Shown: positions 1 to 5,037, counted from the first letter of the stretch. The stretch is DNA of 6,211 bases from Bacteroidota bacterium (GCA_018267795.1 JAFDXS010000164.1:1-6211), one strand, 5' to 3'. Made by a program: numbers and translations. The notes: generated from the letters alone by a model not told the origin.

Positions 1-1
1 C

Positions 2-121
2 TTCAACGGCCGTAGTATGGACGTATACATAGCCAAGCTGCGCAAATACCTCAAAGAAGACAGCAGTGTGGAAATAGTAAACATTCATGGCAATGGCTTC
101 CGCCTTGTAGTACCTGAATAA
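2..121 (+). CDS. C-terminal end of OmpR-family response regulator (partial)
   Basis: Only the last 39 residues are in the window; the start lies upstream. The segment reads FNGRSMDVYIAKLRKYLK, then a short loop, then VEIVNIHGNGFRLVVPE and a TAA stop. This is the end of a winged-helix DNA-binding domain of the OmpR/PhoB type: the recognition helix region (R-S-x-D-V-Y-I-x-K-L-R-K-Y-L), then the beta-hairpin wing with the conserved G-x-G-[FY]-R-L. In this family the missing N-terminal part is a receiver domain phosphorylated on Asp by a partner histidine kinase, and the winged helix binds promoter DNA. The partner and targets cannot be read here. A strong terminator lies 25 bp after the stop, so this is the last gene of its transcript. 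Confidence 0.9.
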   Translation, partial: FNGRSMDVYIAKLRKYLKEDSSVEIVNIHGNGFRLVVPE

Positions 122-146
122 ATTGACTTAGTTAATTTAATATAGT

Positions 147-172
147 AAAAGCCGGGCAATGCCTGGCTTTTT
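147..172 (+). terminator. Intrinsic terminator after the response regulator
   Basis: An 11-bp stem (AAAAGCCGGGC paired with GCCTGGCTTTT, one G-T wobble) closes on a 3-base AAT loop and runs into a T tract. It sits 25 bp after the response-regulator stop. The A-rich left arm means it could also work on the opposite strand, but no gene approaches from the right. Confidence 0.88.
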
Positions 173-262
173 CATTTTGGCATTATTTGGAGCTACAACA
201 CCGGAACATTGCAAAAAAAAGACTACCTCACAATATTGATTGGCCTAAGCTATTGATTGTCA

Positions 263-290
263 ATGGGTGCATGCCCCATTTGTGCCCCAT
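263..290. repeat. Near-palindrome overlapping a TGCCCCAT direct repeat
   Basis: ATGGG at 263-267 and CCCAT at 275-279 flank the self-complementary GCATGC (269-274), with one extra T at 268 breaking perfect symmetry. The right half, TGCCCCAT (272-279), is repeated at 283-290, 11 bp apart, about one helical turn. This could be an operator for a dimeric regulator or a recombination-type site; nothing nearby identifies the protein. No integrase gene is present in the window. Confidence 0.5.
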
Positions 291-397
291 CTTTAGTGGT
301 AAGTCTGGGATTAAGGTATAATTCTGAGAAAAAATTGCTGTTTTTGCGATTTTTGTCTGAATGCCTGTTCTGAATTGGCTTTCGGCGGATTGACTTA

Positions 398-424
398 GGG
401 TATAATTGGGTATAAAGGGTATAA
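398..424. repeat. Three direct copies of GGGTATAA
   Basis: GGGTATAA occurs at 398-405, 408-415 and 417-424, spaced 10 and 9 bp. A related GGTATAAT lies at 315-322. The spacing is near one helical turn, which would suit a protein binding one DNA face, but the units are short and AT-rich. Function unknown. Confidence 0.55.
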
Positions 425-733
425 CACCTCCCGGTCTTCCTAAAGTGAGGAGAATTTATTTGGGTTTACAGTATGTCAAAGAGCTTTATGCAACCGTACT
501 TTATTTAGCCAATTGCACAGGTCAGAGATATTTCCTTACAGTCGACATGACGGCCCTGGTGAGATTCCGTCCTGATTTGGCAAGGTACTATTATTAACAA
601 GGGGTTTCCAAGAAATCATATCCACATTCTGCGAATTAAAAAGTCAAAATTGAAAATTCAACATGTGAGTGATTTGGGTAGCAGCGTAGCTTGAGCTATG
701 GGTATTGATGTCTTTTTACTTTCTATTATATAC

Positions 734-764
734 TTTCTACTTCCAAACAAGATTGCTACTTTTG
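734..764 (+). promoter_or_regulatory. Candidate Bacteroidota promoter for pssA
   Basis: TACTTTTG at 757-764 matches the Bacteroidota -7 consensus TAnnTTTG exactly. TTTC at 734-737, 19 bp upstream of it, matches three of four bases of the -33 TTTG element. The -7 box ends only 7 bp before the pssA ATG, which predicts a transcript with almost no leader. Confidence 0.55.
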
Positions 765-771
765 AGCCCTG

Positions 772-1548
772 ATGAAGCACCTACCAAATTTGCTCACACT
801 TGCCAACCTGTTTTGCGGTTGCATAGCTATTGCCTTTATTCTCAACTCTCAGCCTTTTCTCACTACTGACGCTCAGTATTGGGTCATAGGCACTGAGCAG
901 GCATATTGGGGTGGCATATTTATAGGCATTGCTGCCCTCTGCGATCTGCTGGATGGCTTTGCTGCAAGGGCGCTTAAGGTATTTTCTCCTATAGGCAAAG
1001 ACCTCGATTCTCTCGCAGATCTCGTTTCATTTGGCGTAGCCCCTTCTATGATATTGTTTAAAATGCTGTGGGGTGCGTACATGCGCCAGCCCAATGCTAT
1101 AGATACACCCATGTTGTCTATGACACCAGCTTTCCTGGTAGCATGCTTTGCGGCGCTTCGACTGGCTAAATTTAATATCACTGCCACCGAACAAAAATGG
1201 TCGTTCAAAGGCTTGCCTGTGCCTGCCGTTGGCTTGTTCGTGGCCTCCTTTCCATTGATCAACTGGTTCAACCCTATGGGTATAGGCGCTATGCTGCAAG
1301 GCAAGTGGACCATCTACCTTATTATAGCCATTCTCTGCTGGCTCATGGTATCCAATATCCGCTTCTTCAAGTTCATGCCGGAAAAGTGGAAACTGAACTA
1401 CCTTTGGCCACAGCTTATTATAGTTATAGGTACACTGGTTGCCATACCATTTCTTAAGATAGCTGCTATACCGCTGGCTTTTATACTATACGTATTATTA
1501 TCACTCGTTTACAAACGCCCGGAAACAGCGGAAACTGCAAATATTTAA
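772..1548 (+). CDS. pssA: CDP-diacylglycerol--serine O-phosphatidyltransferase
   Basis: Integral inner-membrane enzyme that transfers a phosphatidyl group from CDP-diacylglycerol to L-serine, giving phosphatidylserine, the precursor of phosphatidylethanolamine. The CDP-alcohol phosphotransferase signature is complete: D58-x2-D61-G62-x2-A65-R66-x8-G75-x3-D79-x3-D83; these Asp residues bind metal and CDP. The LDSLAD-VSFGVAP block (78-91), RLAKFN (130-135) and FKGLPVPA (145-152) are typical of PssA rather than of other members of the superfamily. Hydrophobic segments lie roughly at 7-26, 46-60, 115-133, 148-164, 179-195 and 212-247. At 258 residues the length is normal. The ATG at 772 is favoured because an in-frame TGA lies at 763-765. 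purS follows after 23 bp, suggesting an operon. Confidence 0.93.
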   Translation: MKHLPNLLTLANLFCGCIAIAFILNSQPFLTTDAQYWVIGTEQAYWGGIFIGIAALCDLLDGFAARALKVFSPIGKDLDSLADLVSFGVAPSMILFKMLWGAYMRQPNAIDTPMLSMTPAFLVACFAALRLAKFNITATEQKWSFKGLPVPAVGLFVASFPLINWFNPMGIGAMLQGKWTIYLIIAILCWLMVSNIRFFKFMPEKWKLNYLWPQLIIVIGTLVAIPFLKIAAIPLAFILYVLLSLVYKRPETAETANI

Positions 1549-1571
1549 TTACTACTTAGAAAAACTATAGA

Positions 1572-1823
1572 ATGAAATACATAGCTCACATCAACATAAT
1601 GCCGCTTAAAGAATTGCTTGATCCTCAAGGCAAGGCAGTAAACAACAGCCTGCACAACCTGGGCCTTAGCCAGGTGCACGACGTGCGCATAGGCAAGCAT
1701 ATTACCCTAAGCCTGGAAGCTGCAAGCAAAGAAGAAGCACAACAAGCTGCACAGGATGCCTGCAAAAAGCTGCTTGCCAACCAGGTAATGGAATCATTTG
1801 ATTTCACTATTACTGAAGCTTAA
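1572..1823 (+). CDS. purS: Phosphoribosylformylglycinamidine synthase subunit PurS
   Basis: Small subunit of the three-part FGAM synthase (PurS-PurQ-PurL), which catalyses the ATP- and glutamine-dependent fourth step of purine synthesis, turning FGAR into FGAM. PurS dimers bridge the glutaminase PurQ and the small PurL, and are thought to help pass ammonia between them. At 83 residues the length is typical. Family marks are LLDPQGKAVNNSLHNLG (15-31), where PurS proteins carry the conserved D-P-Q-G-x-A, then VHDVRIGKHITL (35-46) and CKKLLANQVMESF (63-75). purL and purQ are not in the window, so the complex is completed from elsewhere. The gene lies 23 bp after pssA and 32 bp before rsmI. Confidence 0.92.
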   Translation: MKYIAHINIMPLKELLDPQGKAVNNSLHNLGLSQVHDVRIGKHITLSLEAASKEEAQQAAQDACKKLLANQVMESFDFTITEA

Positions 1824-1855
1824 TATTTGTCACAACAATAAATTACCCCGCAGCA

Positions 1856-2524
1856 TTGGGCCTTTACCTCATACCATCACCTATTGGCAACCTGGGAGAT
1901 ATTACCTACCGGGCGGTAGAGGTACTGAAAAACGCTGATGGCATATTGTGTGAGGATACCCGCACCAGCTCTGTACTCTTGCGCCACTACAATATCCAAA
2001 AGCCGCTCACGCCTTACCATCAGCACAACGAGCATAAGGTACTGGGCTATCTTATAGAGCAATTACAGGCAGGCAAAACTTATGCATTGATAACAGATGC
2101 CGGAACGCCCGGCATCTCAGATCCCGGCTTTTTGCTGGTACGGGAGTGCATAAAAAACAATATACCCGTAGAGTGCCTCCCAGGGGCCACAGCCTTTGTA
2201 CCGGCATTGGTACAGTCAGGCATACCTTCCAACAGGTTTGTATTTGAAGGCTTTTTGCCCTTAAAAAAAGGCAGGCAGACAATGCTAAAGCTGCTGGCTA
2301 CCGAAGAGCGCACCATTATCCTTTATGAATCTCCCCACCGCCTGGTAAAGACATTGCATGAACTGGCCGCTGCATTTGGTCCTGAGCGCCCCGCCGCCGT
2401 TTGTCGCGAACTCACCAAAATGTTTGAGGAAACCCGCAAAGATACCCTCGCAGCACTCGCGCAGTACTACGAGGCACACGCCCCAAAAGGGGAAATAGTG
2501 CTCGTTATAGCAGGTCAGCCATAA
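1856..2524 (+). CDS. rsmI: 16S rRNA (cytidine(1402)-2'-O)-methyltransferase RsmI
   Basis: SAM-dependent enzyme of the tetrapyrrole-methylase fold that 2'-O-methylates C1402 of 16S rRNA in the decoding centre. Landmarks in order: YLIPSPIGNLGDIT (4-17), EDTRTS (33-38), DAGTPGISDPG (81-91), LPG (108-110), EGFLP (131-135), YESPHR (157-162), RELTK (184-188) and KGEIVLVI (211-218). Together these are diagnostic of RsmI. At 222 residues it stops soon after the methylase core, whereas the E. coli protein is about 286 residues with an extra C-terminal segment. The start is TTG at 1856: an in-frame TGA at 1814-1816 limits the frame, and there is no ATG or GTG between it and the conserved N-terminus. 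It meets the lipoprotein gene head-on with 14 bp between the stops and no clear terminator. Confidence 0.93.
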   Translation: MGLYLIPSPIGNLGDITYRAVEVLKNADGILCEDTRTSSVLLRHYNIQKPLTPYHQHNEHKVLGYLIEQLQAGKTYALITDAGTPGISDPGFLLVRECIKNNIPVECLPGATAFVPALVQSGIPSNRFVFEGFLPLKKGRQTMLKLLATEERTIILYESPHRLVKTLHELAAAFGPERPAAVCRELTKMFEETRKDTLAALAQYYEAHAPKGEIVLVIAGQP

Positions 2525-2538
2525 TTTTTCCTGGAGTA

Positions 2539-2754
2539 TTAATGCATTGGTTGCGTACTGGTATCCATAGTGTTGGTATTAGTACCATCAGCCGGATGTT
2601 GAGTAGTATCGGGCACTGCAGGACTTGCCATAGTATCAGTCACAGTATTCATCGTTGAATCTGAGGTATTTGTATTTCCGGTATTCTTATTCCCGCAGGA
2701 AATAACGAAAAATCCCATTGCCATAGTAAACACAGCCAGTTTAAACAGTTTCAT
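2539..2754 (-). CDS. Small lipoprotein, Asn/Thr/Ser-rich (function unknown)
   Basis: A 71-residue secreted lipoprotein. The signal peptide MKLFKLAVFTMAMGFFVISC has a Lys-containing N-region, a hydrophobic core and the lipobox VIS-C, so Cys20 would be lipidated after cleavage by signal peptidase II. The mature part is about 50 residues of Asn, Thr, Ser, Asp, Met and Pro with no recognisable domain, probably disordered. Gly and Asn follow the Cys, without the acidic run used for surface export in several Bacteroidota, so a periplasm-facing anchor is more likely (inference). The ATG at 2754 is preferred over a TTG at 2763, which would add three residues before the normal MK start. It resembles the lipoprotein at 2864-3115 in its signal peptide (12 of the first 21 residues identical). 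Confidence 0.75.
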   Translation of the reverse strand: MKLFKLAVFTMAMGFFVISCGNKNTGNTNTSDSTMNTVTDTMASPAVPDTTQHPADGTNTNTMDTSTQPMH

Positions 2755-2815
2755 AGTGCTCAATTTTTTGCTCTATTTACCTATAAATTCCCTGCCAGCT
2801 ACCAGATGGGGCACG

Positions 2816-2845
2816 AAAAAGCCACCTGCGAAACAAGTGGCTTTT
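2816..2845 (-). terminator. Intrinsic terminator after the second lipoprotein gene
   Basis: On the minus strand AAAAGCCACTTG pairs with CAGGTGGCTTTT around the loop TTTCG, a 12-bp stem with one U-G wobble, ending in a run of five T. On the plus strand the wobble becomes a C-A mismatch and the T run is shorter, so the hairpin favours the minus strand. It lies 18 bp after the stop of the 2864-3115 gene and 61 bp before the start of the 2539-2754 gene, implying that the two lipoproteins are transcribed separately. Confidence 0.82.
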
Positions 2846-2863
2846 CATTATTACTATTAAAAC

Positions 2864-3115
2864 TTATTTAGTTTTAGTAGTAGTTGTAGTTGTTTTAGTT
2901 TCCATTTTCTTAGCTGTATCAGCTGTCATAGCAGCTTTAGTAGTGTCAGCAGTAGCTGGAGCTGCAGGAGTTGCAGTCATTGTGTCAGCTGGAGCTGGAG
3001 CTGGAGTAGCTGTAGCAGTAGAATCAGTAGTAGTAGTTGAAGAAGAGTTGCTGCCGCAAGAAGCTACAAACATACCCATTGCTAAAGCGAAGATTCCGAA
3101 TTTTACGAATTTCAT
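2864..3115 (-). CDS. Small lipoprotein, Thr/Ala/Pro/Lys-rich (function unknown)
   Basis: An 83-residue secreted lipoprotein. The signal peptide MKFVKFGIFALAMGMFVASC ends in the lipobox VAS-C, with lipidation expected at Cys20. The mature chain is low in complexity: a Ser/Thr block (22-36), a Pro-Ala stretch PAPAPA (38-43) encoded by three tandem copies of AGCTGG on the plus strand (2987-3004), an Ala/Thr middle, and a Lys/Thr-rich tail from residue 69 with six consecutive Thr. Such a chain is probably disordered and positively charged at the end; it could act as a spacer or bind peptidoglycan or anionic partners, but nothing shows this. It is divergent from the sigma gene and has a GGGTTAC-N13-CAG motif 34-64 bp upstream of its ATG. 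Confidence 0.78.
   Translation of the reverse strand: MKFVKFGIFALAMGMFVASCGSNSSSTTTTDSTATATPAPAPADTMTATPAAPATADTTKAAMTADTAKKMETKTTTTTTKTK
2987..3004. repeat. Triple AGCTGG hexamer inside the lipoprotein gene
   Basis: Three perfect tandem copies of AGCTGG. On the minus strand each unit encodes Pro-Ala. Loss or gain of a unit would change the protein by two residues and keep the frame. Confidence 0.7.
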
Positions 3116-3148
3116 GACTTATTGTATTTTTTAGAATGATTTAATACA

Positions 3149-3179
3149 GATTTATACTGCAAATAGAAAAAGGTAACCC
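3149..3179 (-). promoter_or_regulatory. Two-block motif facing the lipoprotein gene (candidate ECF promoter)
   Basis: Read on the minus strand: GGGTTAC (3179-3173), 13 bases, then CAGTATAAATC (3159-3149). The same arrangement with the same 13-base gap occurs on the plus strand before the sigma gene (3297-3327). The distance between the blocks is compatible with the -35 and -10 elements of an ECF sigma promoter. Transcription would then start around 3142, giving a leader of about 27 bases, which is reasonable. No TAnnTTTG housekeeping box was found between here and the ATG. Confidence 0.5.
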
Positions 3180-3239
3180 ATGTTTTATAATTTTTTTTTA
3201 AAGCCGGTGTTTTAAGGGTAAAAAGCCTCTTTTCATGCT

Positions 3240-3247
3240 TATCTTTG
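3240..3247 (+). promoter_or_regulatory. Candidate housekeeping -7 box upstream of the sigma gene
   Basis: TATCTTTG matches TAnnTTTG exactly. No good TTTG element was seen 19-21 bp upstream, so this is a half-supported promoter. If used, transcription would begin near 3254 with a leader of about 75 bases containing the palindrome at 3261-3274. Confidence 0.4.
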
Positions 3248-3260
3248 GTAGAACACATCA

Positions 3261-3274
3261 TAAATAATTATTTA
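3261..3274. repeat. Perfect 14-bp AT palindrome
   Basis: TAAATAATTATTTA equals its own reverse complement. It lies between the divergent lipoprotein and sigma genes, in the putative sigma leader. It may be an operator, but AT-rich intergenic DNA produces such palindromes by chance. Confidence 0.4.
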
Positions 3275-3296
3275 AGAAAGAATTTCCCTTCGCATA

Positions 3297-3327
3297 GGGT
3301 TACTTTTTGCTTAAAACAGGATTAATC
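3297..3327 (+). promoter_or_regulatory. Two-block motif facing the sigma gene (candidate autoregulatory site)
   Basis: GGGTTAC (3297-3303), 13 bases, then CAGGATTAATC (3317-3327). It matches the lipoprotein-side copy at 16 of 18 block positions with identical spacing. As an ECF promoter it would imply self-activation, common in this family. One difficulty is that a start site placed 6-8 bases after the second block falls at or just past the TTG start at 3329, so the transcript would be leaderless, or the motif may be a protein-binding site rather than a core promoter. Confidence 0.45.
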
Positions 3328-3328
3328 A

Positions 3329-3910
3329 TTGAATAGCAAGCCCCTAAATACCGAACAGCATATACTGGCAGAGCTTGCCAGGGGAGACAGGGCCGCTACC
3401 GCACAGGTATATAACCAGCATTATAAGACTATTAATAACTGGCTTATTAAAAATGGCGGCTCGGCTTCAGATGCAGCAGATATTTTTCAGGAAGCTATGG
3501 TAGTGCTCTTTGAGAAGGCCCAGACGGTTGAGTTCAGGCTCAATTGTAAAATTGGCACCTATTTATTTGCGGTAAGCAAACATTTATGGTACAAGAAGAT
3601 TGAAAAGCAGCGCAATCAACCGATTACGCTTCCGGACAATGCGGGTATAGATGAAGGTAGAGACTGGGCGTATGAGGACGATATAAATGCGCACGTGGAA
3701 CGTGAAACGCATTATACCCAACTCAATAACGCACTGGAGCAACTGGGCGAACCATGCAGTTCCCTGCTGAAGGCTTTTTATCATAAAAATAAAAGCATGC
3801 AGGAAATAGCAGCAGATTTCGGGTACACAAACCCGGATAATGCAAAAACCCAGAAATATAAATGCCTGGCGCGCTTGCGTAAATTGTTTTACGGGGTACA
3901 GGCTAAATAA
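3329..3910 (+). CDS. ECF-type RNA polymerase sigma-70 factor
   Basis: A 193-residue alternative sigma factor that would direct RNA polymerase to a dedicated promoter set. Region 2 spans about residues 11-93, with the region 2.2 motif DIFQEAMVVLFEK (51-63), which binds the polymerase clamp, and the following -10 contact segment. An acidic linker (about 103-125) leads to region 4 (about 126-187), where SMQEIAADFGYTN (156-168) and the helix up to LARLRKLF form the -35-binding helix-turn-helix. Regions 1 and 3 are absent, as in ECF factors. TTG at 3329 is the only plausible start: TAA at 3323-3325 closes the frame and the next Met lies inside region 2. Twelve bases after the stop begins a membrane protein with an anti-sigma-like N-terminus, its probable inhibitor. 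Confidence 0.9.
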   Translation: MNSKPLNTEQHILAELARGDRAATAQVYNQHYKTINNWLIKNGGSASDAADIFQEAMVVLFEKAQTVEFRLNCKIGTYLFAVSKHLWYKKIEKQRNQPITLPDNAGIDEGRDWAYEDDINAHVERETHYTQLNNALEQLGEPCSSLLKAFYHKNKSMQEIAADFGYTNPDNAKTQKYKCLARLRKLFYGVQAK

Positions 3911-3922
3911 GGAAAAAACATT

Positions 3923-4990
3923 ATGTCGATAGACAATAACCATATATGGAACCTTGCAGAAGCTTATGCAGCAGGCACAATGCCTGAGGCAGAAAAGAGT
4001 GCACTGCTGAGCCGCCTTCAAACTGAACCGGCTTTTGCAGCAGAGTTTCATGAATGTGTTAATATGCTCCGTTCGCTGGAAGGCAGTGGCAGACAGCAAC
4101 AGTTCCGCTCCATGCTGCAGGATGTACACCAGGAAGCAGCAACTAAACCTACCCGCAGCATACCATTAAGCACGCATTATTGGCGCACAGCTGCTATTGC
4201 TGCGGGTATAGCATTACTTACTTCCGTTACTACCTACTGGTCATTCAACAGGCCGGATAAAAGAAATGCAACTCAATACAATGTTTTGCGCCGTGAGATA
4301 GAGAACATCAAACGTTCGCAAAATCAACTGATAGAAAATATTAAAACAGCCAATACCAGCGCGCCTGCTTTACCCGCACGCTACACCGGTACAGGCTTTG
4401 CCATTACCAATGATGGCTACCTTGTAACCAGCAACCACGTGGTAGATGGTGCCGATTCAGTTTATATCCAGAACCGCGACGGAGTTTACTTTAAAGCTAC
4501 TGTTAAGGCATCTGATCCTAAAAATGATATTGCCATCTTAAAGGTTCAGGATTCTAAGTTCCGATTTGGCAAGACCGATGTTCCATATACATTTTCAGCT
4601 TCTAAATCAGGCCTGGGTGCGCGTATATATACCCTTGGTTTCCCTGAAGATGAAATTATCTATAACGAAGGTTATATAAGTGCCAAGAATGGTTATGAGG
4701 ACGACTCCATGCAGTACCGCCTGCAGCTACCGGCTGACCCCGGCCAGAGTGGCGCCCCTGTACTGGATGCTAAGGGCAATGTGCTGGCTATAATAACTGC
4801 AAAGGGCAACAAGGATGAGGGTAATACCTACGCCGTAAGCTCTAAAGCTGTACTGCAACTGATGCATTCTATAAGAAGGGACCTGAGCATACACTTCCCT
4901 AAGAATAATAAGCTAAGCAACCTGGATCGCGAACAGCAGATACAAAAGCTTGAATACTATACCTGCTCTGTAAAAGTTTACAAAAAATAA
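3923..4990 (+). CDS. Membrane-anchored anti-sigma / HtrA-like serine protease fusion
   Basis: A 355-residue protein with two functions suggested by sequence. Residues 8-55 (LAEAYAAGTMPEAEKSALLS, then EPAFAAEFHECVNMLRSLE) resemble the helical N-terminal domain of Bacteroidota anti-sigma factors, which would hold the upstream sigma factor in the cytoplasm; the full zinc motif H-x3-C-x2-C is absent (only H43 and C45). One membrane helix follows (about 89-106), then a probable short coiled coil (115-142). From about 153 onward is a trypsin-fold protease of the HtrA/S1C kind: TGTGFAIT, TSNHVVDGAD with His172, DPKNDIAILKV with Asp202, and DPGQSGAPVLD with Ser276, so the catalytic triad looks intact. 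HtrA proteins usually carry PDZ domains; none is visible, and the chain ends in a 35-residue Lys/Gln-rich tail. The topology would place the protease in the periplasm. An A-rich GGAAAAAACATT precedes the ATG. The protease could cut itself, another factor or damaged envelope proteins; this is inference. Confidence 0.8.
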   Translation: MSIDNNHIWNLAEAYAAGTMPEAEKSALLSRLQTEPAFAAEFHECVNMLRSLEGSGRQQQFRSMLQDVHQEAATKPTRSIPLSTHYWRTAAIAAGIALLTSVTTYWSFNRPDKRNATQYNVLRREIENIKRSQNQLIENIKTANTSAPALPARYTGTGFAITNDGYLVTSNHVVDGADSVYIQNRDGVYFKATVKASDPKNDIAILKVQDSKFRFGKTDVPYTFSASKSGLGARIYTLGFPEDEIIYNEGYISAKNGYEDDSMQYRLQLPADPGQSGAPVLDAKGNVLAIITAKGNKDEGNTYAVSSKAVLQLMHSIRRDLSIHFPKNNKLSNLDREQQIQKLEYYTCSVKVYKK

Positions 4991-5006
4991 AAATATATCC
5001 CTCTTT

Positions 5007-5037
5007 AAGGGCGGCAGCTTCCTCTGCTGCCTTTTTT
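5007..5037 (+). terminator. Intrinsic terminator after the sigma/protease operon
   Basis: AAGGGCGGCAG pairs with CTGCTGCCTTT around the loop CTTCCT: an 11-bp stem with two G-T wobbles, followed by a T run (six T in all from 5032). It begins 16 bp after the protease stop and separates this operon from tatC. Confidence 0.9.

Larger units (their letters stand above)
173..733. other. Long intergenic stretch with no convincing gene
   Basis: About 560 bp between the terminator and the pssA promoter. The only open frame of any length (406-597, 63 codons) shows no family signature, signal peptide or membrane helix, and its start lies inside the GGGTATAA repeat array, so it is not called. A 36-codon frame at 263-373 is equally unsupported. 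No tRNA cloverleaf or clear RNA fold was recognised. The stretch contains a near-palindrome with a direct repeat (263-290), a triple GGGTATAA array (398-424), and a pyrimidine-rich run just before the pssA promoter. It could be a decayed gene, an unrecognised small RNA or a regulatory region; the sequence alone does not decide. Confidence 0.6.

Noticed and set aside
263..373. 36-codon frame beginning ATGGGTGCATGC
   Set aside because: Its start falls inside a palindrome and the product has no recognisable features.
406..597. 63-codon open frame on the plus strand between the response regulator and pssA
   Set aside because: No family signature, signal peptide or membrane helix; its start is inside a GGGTATAA repeat and no promoter or ribosome binding site is apparent.
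873..1313. Long minus-strand open frame (146 codons) opposite pssA
   Set aside because: Shadow of the well-supported pssA gene; its product resembles no known family.
2525..2538. Possible bidirectional terminator between rsmI and the first lipoprotein
   Set aside because: Only 14 bp with no stable hairpin; the convergent transcripts may read into each other.
2943..3134. Plus-strand frame rich in Val, Ala and Gly opposite the second lipoprotein
   Set aside because: Reverse reading of the repetitive Thr/Ala/Pro codons; the minus strand has a proper signal peptide and lipobox.
3584..4129. 181-codon minus-strand frame across the sigma/protease junction
   Set aside because: Opposes two clearly coding genes; Cys- and Phe-rich translation typical of antisense reading.
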